From contig DATLAK010000067.1 of NCBI GenBank assembly GCA_035527535.1, positions 1-52,386 on the forward strand: a DNA stretch of 52,386 nucleotides, given 5' to 3'. The stretch comes from Armatimonadota bacterium. Its GTDB lineage: Bacteria; Armatimonadota; Hebobacteria; GCA-020354555; CP070648. Below the pieces are notes generated by a model, which had not been told where the DNA came from, ran no database searches, and saw nothing but the letters and a program-made list of their open reading frames with translations. The number at the start of each line of letters is the position of its first letter. Position 1 is the first letter of the stretch. Both the position numbers and the translations under genes were made by a program. Positions 33,137 to 41,527 of the stretch are shown here, one piece after another.

Positions 33137-35422
33137 TCAGCCGCTCGCGTCGCCGCCTTCCCCGGGCGACGGTTCAGCCGTGACTCCGCTGCGTTTGCTG
33201 AAGCCTACCGCTACCGCCAGCGCGGCGATAGCCGCCGCCACCACCAGCGCCCGCCCGGCCAGGTTCATCGTCTCCAGTTGCCCGACCGCGACGAAGGGCG
33301 CGATGAGGATCGCGACCAGGTTCATTACCTTGATCAGCGGGTTCAGCGCGGGGCCGGCGGTATCCTTGAGCGGATCGCCCACCGTGTCGCCGATGACGGC
33401 CGCCTTGTGGTTGTCGCTGCCCTTGCCGCCGTAGAGGCCGTCCTCGATCTTCTTCTTCGCGTTGTCCCACGCGCCGCCGGTGTTGGCCATGAACACGGCC
33501 AGGAGTTGGCCGGTGAGGATCGCTCCCGCAAGGTAGCCCCCCAGGGCGGCGGGGCCGAGTCCGAAAGCCACCGCGATGGGCGTGGCTATCGCCAGCAGGC
33601 CGGGTCCGATCAGCTCCTTCTGGGCGGCGGCGGTGCTGATCGCGACGCAGCGCGAGTAGTCGGGGCGGCCGGTGCCCTCCATGATGCCCGGGATCTCGCG
33701 GAATTGACGGCGCACTTCCTCGACCAACAGGCTCGCCGCGCGCCCCACCGCGCGAATGGCGAAGCTGGAGAACAGGAACGGCACCGCGCCGCCGATGAGC
33801 AGGCCGATGAACACCGGCGGGTAATCCACCGGGATGCCCCCCGCCAGCCCGCCCTCGGCGGCAAAGGAGGCGAAGAGCGCCGTCGCCGCCAGCACCGCGG
33901 TGGCGATGGCGAAGCCCTTGGTGAGCGCCTTGGTGGTGTTGCCCACCGCATCCAGCCGCGCGACGATGCGATGGGCGGCGACGTTCTCGCTATCCCCTTC
34001 CTTGAGTGCCCCGGACATCTCGAAGATGCCGTTGGCGTTATCCGAGATGGGGCCGAAGGTGTCCATCGCCAGGATGTAGGCGGTCGTAGTCAGCAGCCCC
34101 AGCCCCGCCAGCGCCACGCCGTAGAACGCCAGCGCCAGGTTGCCGCCGAAGATGACGAAAGAGCCGAGCATGGTCAGACAGATGGCGAGGATCGCCCACA
34201 CGCTGCTCTCCATGCCCTCCGCCAGCCCGGCGAGAAGCATGGTGGCGGCGCCGGTGCGGGTGGCGCGAGCGATCTCCGTCACCGGCCCCTTGTCGGTGGC
34301 GGTGAAGTGCTCGGTCAGGCGGCCGATGATGAGGGCGAGGACGATGCCCATTAAGGTGGCGAAGAAGAAGCGCCAGTCCGGCAGGTAGAAGAGGGTCGCG
34401 ACGCCGAAGCCCACCGCCGCCAGCAGCGCCGATACCCAGAAGCCGATGTTGATCGGCTGCATCGGATTCATGCTCTCGTCGTCGCGGCCGCGCACGAACC
34501 AGGTGCCGGCGATGGAGGCGAACACCCCCACCGCGCGCACCAGCAGGGGATAGATGATGAGCTTGAGCCCGAAGCCCATATCCTTGCCCAGGAAGATGGC
34601 GGCCGCGCCCAAGATAATGGCGGCGACCAGGGTTACCTCGTAGCTCTCGAAGACGTCGGCCGCCATCCCCGCGCAGTCGCCGACGTTATCGCCGACGTTG
34701 TCGGCGATGACCGCCGCATTGCGCGGATCGTCCTCGGGGATGCCCTTTTCGACCTTGCCCACGAGGTCGGCTCCGACGTCAGCCGCTTTGGTGAAAATCC
34801 CGCCGCCGACCCGCATGAAGAGGGCGGCCAGCGAGCCGCCGAAGCCGAAGCCCACCAGCACGCGCATGGCGTTTTCCTTGAAGGCGAGGAAGATGACGGT
34901 CGCGCCCAGCAGCCCCAGCCCGACGGTGAACATGCCCGAGACCGTGCCGGCCTGGAAGGCCAGTTCCAGGGCGCGCTTGAAGCTGCCGAGCGCGGCGTTG
35001 GCGACCCGCACGTTGGCGCGCACCGCCAGCCCCATGCCGACGTAGCCGGCGCCGTAAGAAGCGAAGACCCCCATCAGAAACGACAGCGCGATGCCCAGCG
35101 GGATCATGCGGTCCTCGGCGTACTTGCCGAGGTAGAGGAAGTAGAGCCCGATGGTAATGGCCAGGATGAGCCAGATCATGGTGCGAAACTGGCGCCCGAG
35201 GTAGGCCATGGCGCCGTCGTGGATGGCGGCGCCGACGCTCTGCATGGCGTCGCTTCCGGGTGACGCGCGCATGACCTTGCGCGTCAGGTGCCAGCCATAG
35301 AGCAGCGCGATGATCGCCGTCGCCAGCACCGCCCACAGCATCCCGATCTCCAGCGGCTGGAGGTGGGGGAGGACGATCTGCGACTCGCTCATCGCCGCGC
35401 CCGCCTGTGATGCGTCACCCAT
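33137..35422 (-). CDS. hppA: Membrane-bound H+-translocating pyrophosphatase, K+-independent type
   Basis: This integral membrane enzyme pumps protons using pyrophosphate hydrolysis. The 761-aa protein has about 16 hydrophobic helices and the catalytic DVGADLVGKVEKGIPEDDPRNAAVIADNVGDNVGDCAGMAADVFESYEVT segment (216-263) and the C-terminal DNHKAAVIGDTVGDPLKDTAGPALN. At 491-507 it reads DAVGNTTKALTKGFAIA: Lys498 marks the K+-independent H+-pump subfamily, where K+-dependent enzymes have Ala. The start at 35422 follows AGGAGG. It is downstream of the PFK genes on the same strand. Confidence 0.96.
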   Translation of the reverse strand: MGDASQAGAAMSESQIVLPHLQPLEIGMLWAVLATAIIALLYGWHLTRKVMRASPGSDAMQSVGAAIHDGAMAYLGRQFRTMIWLILAITIGLYFLYLGKYAEDRMIPLGIALSFLMGVFASYGAGYVGMGLAVRANVRVANAALGSFKRALELAFQAGTVSGMFTVGLGLLGATVIFLAFKENAMRVLVGFGFGGSLAALFMRVGGGIFTKAADVGADLVGKVEKGIPEDDPRNAAVIADNVGDNVGDCAGMAADVFESYEVTLVAAIILGAAAIFLGKDMGFGLKLIIYPLLVRAVGVFASIAGTWFVRGRDDESMNPMQPINIGFWVSALLAAVGFGVATLFYLPDWRFFFATLMGIVLALIIGRLTEHFTATDKGPVTEIARATRTGAATMLLAGLAEGMESSVWAILAICLTMLGSFVIFGGNLALAFYGVALAGLGLLTTTAYILAMDTFGPISDNANGIFEMSGALKEGDSENVAAHRIVARLDAVGNTTKALTKGFAIATAVLAATALFASFAAEGGLAGGIPVDYPPVFIGLLIGGAVPFLFSSFAIRAVGRAASLLVEEVRRQFREIPGIMEGTGRPDYSRCVAISTAAAQKELIGPGLLAIATPIAVAFGLGPAALGGYLAGAILTGQLLAVFMANTGGAWDNAKKKIEDGLYGGKGSDNHKAAVIGDTVGDPLKDTAGPALNPLIKVMNLVAILIAPFVAVGQLETMNLAGRALVVAAAIAALAVAVGFSKRSGVTAEPSPGEGGDASG

Positions 35423-35547
35423 ATCGTTAAGACCTCCTGAGATACATGGCCGCCCGGGCCGAAGTAGTGCGCGGTCCGGGCGTACTTAGACTTGCGTATG
35501 TCGCCGCCGCCCGGCGCCGCCTGCCCGCGCAAGCGACCGGCGTCGGC

Positions 35548-36510
35548 TCAGCTCGCCAGCACCAGCGCGAGATCGTACAGCGATCTGTCTATGGTCTTCT
35601 GCTGACTCCACACCGTGTCCACCGGGGAGACCACCACGCGGTCGGATTGGATGCCGACCAGGCTCCCGGCGCGCCCCTCGACCAGGCAGTCCACCGCGGC
35701 GGCGCCCAGGCGCGTGGCCAGCACGCGGTCGGCGGCGGTGGGCGCGCCCCCGCGCTGCACATGGCCGAGAACGGTAGCACGGGTGTCCGCGCCGGTGATG
35801 GCCTCGATATCGGCGGCCACCGCCAAGCCGCGGGCGGCGCCCTCGGCGACGACGATAATGTACGACTCCTTGCCGCGCTCGCGCCCCCGCTTGATGGTAA
35901 CGCCGATCTTGTTGATCTCAAACGGGATCTCGGGGATGAGGATCGCCTCTGCGCCCCCGGCCAGACCGACGTGCAGCGCGATGAAACCCACCGTGCGCCC
36001 CATGACCTCGACCACGAAGATGCGTTCGTGGCTGACCGCGGTATCGCGGATCTTATCTATGGCGTCCAGCGCCGTGTTGACCGCCGTGTCGAAGCCGATC
36101 GAGGAGTCGGTGCCCGCAAGATCGTTGTCAATGCTGCCGGGGACGCCCACCGTCGGCACCTGCCACTTGTGCCACAGCTCGTGCGCGCCGTGCAGGGAGC
36201 CATCCCCGCCGATGACGACCACGCCCTCGATGCCGTGGCGATGGAGTTGCTCCACCGCTTGGCGCTGCTTCTCTTCGGTCTTGAACTCCGGGCAGCGCGC
36301 GGTGAAGAGGATGGTGCCGCCGCGGTTGATGATGCCGCTGACCGCGGTCGCCGGCAGCGGCTGGAAGTCAGCGGCCATGAGGCCGCGGTAGCCGTGGCGC
36401 ACGCCCATCACTTCCAGCCCATGATGGACCGCTCGCCGCACCACCGCGCGGATGGCCGCGTTCATCCCCGGCGCGTCGCCGCCGCTGGTCATGACTGCGA
36501 TGCGTTTCAT
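35548..36510 (-). CDS. pfkA: 6-phosphofructokinase, ATP-type residues
   Basis: The enzyme phosphorylates fructose 6-phosphate in glycolysis. The 320-aa length is that of bacterial ATP-PFK. The donor-site residues are GGDGS (101-105) and VPGSIDND (123-130), with Gly at both positions that carry Asp and Lys in PPi enzymes, so ATP use is predicted. MGRTVGFIALHVGLAGGAE and VLGHVQRGGAPTAADR form the sugar-phosphate and effector sites. It is 19 bases downstream of a PPi-type paralogue and upstream of hppA. Confidence 0.93.
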   Translation of the reverse strand: MKRIAVMTSGGDAPGMNAAIRAVVRRAVHHGLEVMGVRHGYRGLMAADFQPLPATAVSGIINRGGTILFTARCPEFKTEEKQRQAVEQLHRHGIEGVVVIGGDGSLHGAHELWHKWQVPTVGVPGSIDNDLAGTDSSIGFDTAVNTALDAIDKIRDTAVSHERIFVVEVMGRTVGFIALHVGLAGGAEAILIPEIPFEINKIGVTIKRGRERGKESYIIVVAEGAARGLAVAADIEAITGADTRATVLGHVQRGGAPTAADRVLATRLGAAAVDCLVEGRAGSLVGIQSDRVVVSPVDTVWSQQKTIDRSLYDLALVLAS

Positions 36511-36529
36511 GGCTCGGCCCTTCCCGCGC

Positions 36530-37555
36530 TCACTTGAACAGCGTCTTGATTTCCTGGTAGAGCTCGTGGGGTACGGTTTTCAGCTCCGCCACCGCCTGCT
36601 CCAGGGGCACCCCTACATACTGGTTGTTGGTCAGCGAGGCCATATAGCCGAACTTGCCCTCGTGCGCCAAGTCCACCGCCCGAATGCCTAGGCGTGTGGC
36701 CAGCATGCGGTCGAAAGCGGTGGGCGCCCCGCCGCGCACGATGTGCCCCAGCACCGCCAGTCGGGTTTCGAAGCCCGCGCGCTCCTCGATCTCCTTGGCC
36801 ACGAACTCGCCGACCCCGCGCTCACGCAGAACGACGTGGCCGAAATCATCGGTGTGGGCGGCGGTATGGTCGGCCTCGGTGACCTCCACGCCCTCGGACA
36901 CCACCACCAGGCCGTGGTGCTTGCCGCGCTCGCGCAGCTTGCCCAGATGGCCGCACATCTCGTCCAGGTCGAGCGGCTCCTCGGGGATGAGGATCCAATC
37001 GGCGCCGCCGGCGACCCCGGTTTCCAGGGCTACCCAGCCGGCGTGGCGCCCCATCACCTCCAGCACCATCACCCGCCGGTGGGAGCGGGCGGTGTCGCGC
37101 AGGCGATCGGCGGCATCGGTCGCCACCTGCACCGCGCTGTCGAAGCCGAAGGTATAGTCGGTGCGATTGAGGTCGTTGTCCATGGTCTTGGGGACGCCGA
37201 CGGTGTGCACCCCAAGCTTGAACAGCTTGTGCGCAACCCCCAAAGTGTCCTCGCCGCCGAGGGCGATGATGACGTCGAGCTTGAGCTCCTGGATATGATC
37301 GAGGGTCGCTTGCAGGTCCTGCTCGCGCTTGAAGGGATTGGTGCGCGACGACTCGAGGATGGTGCCCCCGCGCGAGATGATGTCGTCCACGACGTCAATC
37401 GTGAGGGGCACGGTGTCGCCGTTGATCAGCCCCCCCCAGCCGAGCTTGATGCCGACGCATTCATCGCCGAAGTCCATGGCGCGCATGACGACGGCGCGCA
37501 GGGCCGGATTGAGCCCTGGGCAGTCGCCGCCGCCGGTTAGTACTCCTAAACGCAT
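36530..37555 (-). CDS. pfp: Phosphofructokinase with PPi-type donor residues
   Basis: The 341-aa enzyme resembles the actinobacterial PPi-PFK group (Amycolatopsis type). The donor loop reads GGEDT (100-104) and the next loop VPKTMDND (121-128): Asp103 and Lys123 are the two residues that exclude ATP and favour pyrophosphate. MGRHAGWVALETGVAGGAD and VLGHIVRGGAPTAFDR are conserved. The reaction would be reversible and PPi-linked. The ATG at 37555 follows GGGAGGG. Biochemical donor preference in this group varies, so ATP or mixed use cannot be excluded. Confidence 0.9.
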   Translation of the reverse strand: MRLGVLTGGGDCPGLNPALRAVVMRAMDFGDECVGIKLGWGGLINGDTVPLTIDVVDDIISRGGTILESSRTNPFKREQDLQATLDHIQELKLDVIIALGGEDTLGVAHKLFKLGVHTVGVPKTMDNDLNRTDYTFGFDSAVQVATDAADRLRDTARSHRRVMVLEVMGRHAGWVALETGVAGGADWILIPEEPLDLDEMCGHLGKLRERGKHHGLVVVSEGVEVTEADHTAAHTDDFGHVVLRERGVGEFVAKEIEERAGFETRLAVLGHIVRGGAPTAFDRMLATRLGIRAVDLAHEGKFGYMASLTNNQYVGVPLEQAVAELKTVPHELYQEIKTLFK

Positions 37556-37616
37556 GTCAGCAACCCTCCCTGATAGATAAAGATAGCGCTGAATTGAGGT
37601 CGCGCCGCCCCGCAGG

Positions 37617-38282
37617 TCACGCGAGCGGACCGGTTATCACCTCGCGTAGGGCGCGCTCGTCATTCGGGCGCGTGAGAGCGACGATGCAATCGCTCGCCTC
37701 GAACCGGGTGGTACCGCTCGGCAGCACCATCTGATCGCCGCGAATGATCACCGCGATCACCGCGTCGCCCGGCAGGTGAATGTCCTTGAGGGCGCGCCCC
37801 ACCAGCGGGGATTGCTCCGATAGGTCCGCCTCCACGACCTCGATCCCGCCGCGCTTGAGCGCGGTCAGCGGCACCACCTGCCCGGTGTCCACCTCTTGCT
37901 CAATCAGGCTGTAGATGATGCGCGTGCTCACCACCGTAGCGTCTATTCCGAGCAGACGGAAGATCTCCTCGTTGCGCGGGTCGTTGACCCGCGCGATCGT
38001 GCGCTTGACGTCGAAGTGTCGCCGCGCCATCTGACAGATCACCAGGTTATCCTCATCGTCGCCGGTGACTGCAACCACGACCTCCGCGCGCCCCATCCCC
38101 ACCTCCGACATCACCCGCACCTCGCATCCGTCACCCGCCAGCACCACCTCCCCCAGCTCCTCCGTTAGCGCCTCCGCGCGCCGCCGGTCCTTCTCCAGCA
38201 GCAGGACCTCGCGTCCCTCCTCGATCAGCGTCTTGGTCAGATGGTAGCCGACCTTGCCCCCGCCAACGACGATCACGTACAT
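37617..38282 (-). CDS. trkA: TrkA-type K+ channel/transport regulator (RCK_N and RCK_C)
   Basis: This cytosolic nucleotide-binding regulator of K+ uptake systems is 221 aa from ATG 38282 (GGAGGGG upstream; a GTG two codons earlier is possible). The Rossmann motif is YVIVVGGGKVGYHLTKTL with the acidic LLLEKD, followed by VAVTGDDEDNLVICQMARR. The C-terminal RCK_C domain holds GIEVVEADLSEQSPLVGRALKDIHLP. It follows a second, shorter TrkA by 15 bases. No TrkH/KtrB membrane subunit is in the window. Confidence 0.93.
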   Translation of the reverse strand: MYVIVVGGGKVGYHLTKTLIEEGREVLLLEKDRRRAEALTEELGEVVLAGDGCEVRVMSEVGMGRAEVVVAVTGDDEDNLVICQMARRHFDVKRTIARVNDPRNEEIFRLLGIDATVVSTRIIYSLIEQEVDTGQVVPLTALKRGGIEVVEADLSEQSPLVGRALKDIHLPGDAVIAVIIRGDQMVLPSGTTRFEASDCIVALTRPNDERALREVITGPLA

Positions 38283-38297
38283 GTTCACCCCTCCGCC

Positions 38298-38750
38298 CTA
38301 GCGCCCGAGCTCGCTCGTGAGCTTGGCGCACTCCTCGTAGCTGCGCACCGGGTCGCCGGCGATGAGGTCCCTAATGATTCCCGCACCGACGCACGTCGAG
38401 CAGAAAGTTGCGATGCCCATCTTGCTGTAGGCCTCGGCGCGGATGGGGTCGTAGATGCGCGCCATCGCCCGCGGCACCCCGAACTTGGTCTGGGCGATCT
38501 GCGTCGCCATGATGTTGGTGTTGTCCCCGGGCGTGACCGCGATGAAGGCGTCGGCGTTCGGCACGCCCGCGCGCAGCAGCGTGTCCTGGTCAATCGCGCT
38601 GCCCACCAGGCGCGTGCCCACGAAGTCCGAGCCAAGGCGGCGAAAGGACCCAACATCCCGGTCCGCAATCGTGACCTCGTGCCCCTCGCGCGCCATCAAC
38701 GTGGCGAGCGCGGCGCCGACCCGGCCGCACCCGACGATCACAACCTTCAT
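38298..38750 (-). CDS. Single-domain TrkA_N (RCK_N) protein
   Basis: A 150-aa NAD-binding RCK domain with KVVIVGCGRVGAALATLMAREGHEVTIADRD and AVTPGDNTNIMATQIAQTKFGVPRAMARIYDPIRAEAYSKMG, but no RCK_C ligand domain. A CSTC motif near residue 118 is unusual for the family and could be redox- or metal-sensitive; this is speculation. The ATG at 38750 follows GGGAGGC. It is first in the trkA-pfp-pfk-hppA run and has a good promoter. Pairing of a full-length and an N-only TrkA suggests a hetero-oligomeric gating ring. Confidence 0.9.
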   Translation of the reverse strand: MKVVIVGCGRVGAALATLMAREGHEVTIADRDVGSFRRLGSDFVGTRLVGSAIDQDTLLRAGVPNADAFIAVTPGDNTNIMATQIAQTKFGVPRAMARIYDPIRAEAYSKMGIATFCSTCVGAGIIRDLIAGDPVRSYEECAKLTSELGR

Positions 38751-38800
38751 GAAGCCTCCCTGGTGGCGGTCCCCTGCCTGCAACTGTCCATCGAACCAGC

Positions 38801-38829
38801 ATTATAAGCGTTCCCGTGGCAGTACGCAA
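38801..38829 (-). promoter_or_regulatory. Promoter for the trkA-pfp-pfk run
   Basis: On the minus strand TTGCGT (38829-38824) and a consensus TATAAT (38806-38801) are 17 bases apart, about 50 bases before the TrkA_N start. It is the only good promoter seen upstream of this five-gene minus-strand group, although the 125-base gap before hppA could hold another. Confidence 0.75.
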
Positions 38830-38907
38830 GTGCGCTTGCCGGGTCGCAGGAGCGCCGTTCTCAGCAGCCGGATGAGACTCGTCGCCGCAGATGTGTGTGC
38901 GAACCCC

Positions 38908-38995
38908 TCTCCCTGCCAGGGAGAAGAAGGTTGGGGGTGGATTGGCAGCGCCCCGACTTGTCGGGGCGAGAAGGTCGGCCCCGAGGGTCGGGGCC
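38908..38995. repeat. Cluster of three palindromes between trkA and nikR
   Basis: The divergent region holds TCTCCCTG-C-CAGGGAGA (38908-38924), CGCCCCGACTTGTCGGGGCG (38949-38968) and GGCCCCGA-GGG-TCGGGGCC (38977-38995). The latter two belong to the GTCGGGG family also seen before tuf and in folK. A G-rich tail (AGGGGGAGGGG near 39021-39032) follows. No ORF here has coding support, and the rest of 38830-39054 shows nothing recognisable. Confidence 0.75.
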
Positions 38996-39054
38996 CCACC
39001 GTGCGACCCTCACTCAACCGCAGGGGGAGGGGCAATCGGGGCTCCGTCGCGCCC

Positions 39055-39083
39055 TTTACAGACGCGCCGGCTTGTGCTACCTT
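39055..39083 (+). promoter_or_regulatory. Predicted nikR promoter
   Basis: TTTACA (39055-39060) and TACCTT (39078-39083) are 17 bases apart, just upstream of the nikR ATG at 39100. The implied leader is only about ten bases, so the transcript may be nearly leaderless. Confidence 0.6.
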
Positions 39084-39106
39084 CTCACACGTTCGTGCCA
39101 TGAGAA
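39082..39106. promoter_or_regulatory. Dyad TTCTCA-N13-TGAGAA over the nikR start
   Basis: Perfect 6-bp half-sites overlap the -10 element (39082-39087) and the start codon (39101-39106). NikR proteins bind widely spaced dyads, so this is a candidate autoregulatory operator. It does not match the E. coli GTATGA-N16-TCATAC consensus. Confidence 0.4.
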
Positions 39107-39540
39107 ACCACGATCAGAGAGAAGACAAAGAGCTGGAGCGCTTTGGGGTGTCCATGAGCGGACGCCTGCTGCGCAAATTCGACCGCGTCATTCGCAGCAA
39201 GGGGTACCGCAGTCGCTCGGAGGCCATCCGCGACATCATCCGGGACTACCTGGTGGGGGAGGAGTGGGCGCGCGATCGGTCGCAAGTCGTCGGCACCGTG
39301 ACCATCGTCTACGACCACCAGACCCGCGAACTGGGCGAGGCGCTGACCCACCTTCAGCACGCGCATGGTGGGGCGGTCATCTGCAGCACCCACGTCCACC
39401 TCGACCGCCACAACTGCCTGGAAGTCGTGGTGCTCAAGGGGCGCCCCGCCGACGTGCGCGCCATCGCCGACCGCCTGGTCAGCACCCGCGGCGTCAAGCA
39501 CGGCAAGTTGGTGTGCACGACCTCCGGGTCGCGCATGTGA
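39100..39540 (+). CDS. nikR: Nickel-responsive ribbon-helix-helix regulator NikR
   Basis: NikR represses nickel uptake genes when nickel is plentiful. The 146-aa protein has the ribbon-helix-helix LERFGVSMSGRLLRKFDRVIRSKGYRSRSEAIRDIIRDYL, then the ACT-like metal domain GTVTIVYDHQTRELGEALTHLQHAHGG. Metal ligands would be His87, His98 and His100 (THVHLD) and Cys106 (RHNCLEV). The ATG at 39100 is fixed by the family N-terminus. The CbiMQO importer at 15.3-17.6 kb is a possible target, although no shared operator was found. Confidence 0.94.
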   Translation: MRNHDQREDKELERFGVSMSGRLLRKFDRVIRSKGYRSRSEAIRDIIRDYLVGEEWARDRSQVVGTVTIVYDHQTRELGEALTHLQHAHGGAVICSTHVHLDRHNCLEVVVLKGRPADVRAIADRLVSTRGVKHGKLVCTTSGSRM

Positions 39541-39643
39541 TTGCTTGCCCTCGCTCCAGCGTTGACAGCTCCGGCGGCGGCAGGAGCGCCCCGGCGTCGA
39601 GGCGAACTGCTCCGTGGCGCGTTCGCGCGCACCTGGGGGAGCG

Positions 39644-40330
39644 ATGGAAGCTTACCACACACTGATCCGCGAGCTGCCCGCCGACGAGCGGCCGCGCGAG
39701 CGGCTCGTCCGCTTCGGCGCCGAGGCGCTGTCCACCCCCGAGCTGCTGGCCATCATCATCCGCGTCGGGTCCAGCCGCGGCTCCGCCATTACCCTCGGCA
39801 ACCAGCTCTTGAGCCGTTTCGGCAGCCTGCGAGCTATCGCTAAGGCGACGGTCGCGGAGCTGTCGGCGGTGCCGGGCATGGGTACGGCCAAGGCGGCGCA
39901 GATCAAGGCCGCCTTCGAGCTGGGCAAGCGCCTGGCCACCACCACCGAGGAGCGCCCCGAAGTCAATCGCCCCGACCTCGCCGCCAACCTGATCATGGAG
40001 AAGATGCGCTACCACGACAAGGAGCATTTCGAGGTGCTGGTGCTTGATACGCGCAATCGCTGCATCGCCGTGCGCTCCGTTTCCGTCGGCAGCCTCAACT
40101 CGAACGTCGCGCATCCCCGCGAGGTTTTCCACGAGGCGATATCACACTCGGGCGCCGCCATTATCGTCGCCCACAACCATCCCAGCGGCGACCCCACGCC
40201 GAGCAAGCAGGACCAGGCGCTCACGGCGCGCTTGGTCGAGGCGGGCAAGATCATGGGCATCGAAGTGCTCGACCACCTCATCATCGGCGACGGCCGTTGG
40301 CTGAGCATGAAGGAAAAGGGGATGCTGTAG
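39644..40330 (+). CDS. radC: RadC/DUF2466 family JAB-domain protein
   Basis: The 228-aa protein has an N-terminal helix-hairpin-helix region (RPRERLVRFGAEALSTPELLAIIIRVG...LSAVPGMGTAKAAQIKAAFELG) and a C-terminal JAB/MPN metal domain. The motif is VAHNHPSGDPTPSKQD, with His, His and Asp as zinc ligands, so it should be catalytically intact. Despite the name, a DNA repair role is not established for the family. The start at ATG 39644 (GGGGGAG upstream) is better than the GTG 30 bases earlier. Confidence 0.94.
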   Translation: MEAYHTLIRELPADERPRERLVRFGAEALSTPELLAIIIRVGSSRGSAITLGNQLLSRFGSLRAIAKATVAELSAVPGMGTAKAAQIKAAFELGKRLATTTEERPEVNRPDLAANLIMEKMRYHDKEHFEVLVLDTRNRCIAVRSVSVGSLNSNVAHPREVFHEAISHSGAAIIVAHNHPSGDPTPSKQDQALTARLVEAGKIMGIEVLDHLIIGDGRWLSMKEKGML

Positions 40331-40338
40331 CGGATTCA

Positions 40339-41271
40339 CTACGCGCGGCGGTAATGTCGCTCCAGCTCCGACGCGTAGTGAGCGCCGAGCTCGTGGGCGT
40401 GGTCTTGCAGCCATCGGCTGAATCGGGTAGGGCAGGTCGGCGGTTGATCCGAGACCAGCAGATTGGCCGTAAGCCCGGAGACCTCGTCCGGCGTGATGAC
40501 GACATCTCCCACCAGCGACCCAATCAGGCGGGCGGCGGCGAGCGCCGCAAGCGCCGGGACGCGAACGATCATCGCCCGGCTCCCCACCCGCTGCCGCACG
40601 AGCCGAACCAGCTCCTCGAATGTGTACGTCTCCGGGCCGACGGCGTCCAGGATCACGTTTCCCACCCGCCCGGACGATTCGACGGCAAGTGCGGCGACAT
40701 CTCCCACGTGGGCGGGCTGCAGCCGGTACTCGCCCTTTCCGAATAACCCGAAAACAGGCAGGCGCCGCAGCAACCACGCGATGTTGTTGATGAGGATGTC
40801 CCCCTCGCCGAACAGCACCGTCGGCCGCAAGATGGCGTAGGACATTCCCGATTCCAGCAGGGCGCGCTCCACCACCGCCTTGCCGCGAAAGTAAGGCAGC
40901 GGCGAATCCAGGGACGGGTTGGTGATGCCGATGTGGACTATCCGCCGCACACCGGCCTCGGTCGCCGCGCGGATCAGAACCAGCGAATTGGCAACCGCCC
41001 GGTCGAAGGTGGCGTCGCCGCGGCTGAAGCGCACCCAGTAGGTGTTGTACAGCGTCGCTGCTCCGCGCAGGCTCGCCGTCAGCTTTGACGGCACATCGAA
41101 ATGGAAGGGCACCGCCTCAACGCGATCTCCAAACGGATGGGGGCGGTTCGCATGATTCGTGAGCGTGCGCACGCGCTGTCCCTGCTCCAGCAACAGCGAG
41201 GTGATGTGTCTGCCCAGGTAGCCGAAGGCCCCCGTGACCACCTGTAGCTGCGATGATGACAGCGGCTTCAA
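40339..41271 (-). CDS. NAD(P)-binding NmrA/NDUFA9-like protein
   Basis: An atypical short-chain dehydrogenase-fold protein of about 310 aa. The N-terminal Rossmann motif is VVTGAFGYLGRHITSLLLEQGQRVRTLTNH, followed by LYNTYWVRFSRGDATFDRAVANSLVLIRAATEAGVRRIVHIGITNPS, YFRGKAVVERALLESGMSYAILRPTVLFGEGD and a QPAHVGDVAAL segment. The catalytic YxxxK is not clear, so it may bind NAD(P) without classical dehydrogenase activity. The start is placed at TTG 41271, close to the Rossmann strand as in relatives; a GTG at 41346 would add 25 unrelated residues. It is convergent with radC. Confidence 0.85.
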   Translation of the reverse strand: MKPLSSSQLQVVTGAFGYLGRHITSLLLEQGQRVRTLTNHANRPHPFGDRVEAVPFHFDVPSKLTASLRGAATLYNTYWVRFSRGDATFDRAVANSLVLIRAATEAGVRRIVHIGITNPSLDSPLPYFRGKAVVERALLESGMSYAILRPTVLFGEGDILINNIAWLLRRLPVFGLFGKGEYRLQPAHVGDVAALAVESSGRVGNVILDAVGPETYTFEELVRLVRQRVGSRAMIVRVPALAALAAARLIGSLVGDVVITPDEVSGLTANLLVSDQPPTCPTRFSRWLQDHAHELGAHYASELERHYRRA

Positions 41272-41527
41272 CCTGTTCTCACGAGTCCCCCGCACCGCTG
41301 CTTCGGCGTCGGAGGCAGCATTACCTCGTGCCTTTGCGCGAAGCACGGATCAGGTGGGAAGTCGCGGTTGTCCGCTGCGCGGCACACGTTGCACGAGATC
41401 GGGGCTAGGCGGCGAGGCCGCGTTGTGCTAGCATTCGACTGCTAGCTGGACGGGCTCCTGGTAGTCGGTCGCGTATGCTGGACCTGGCGCGTGCCGTCCT
41501 GACATGGACATCAGGAGGCATGCGCAC

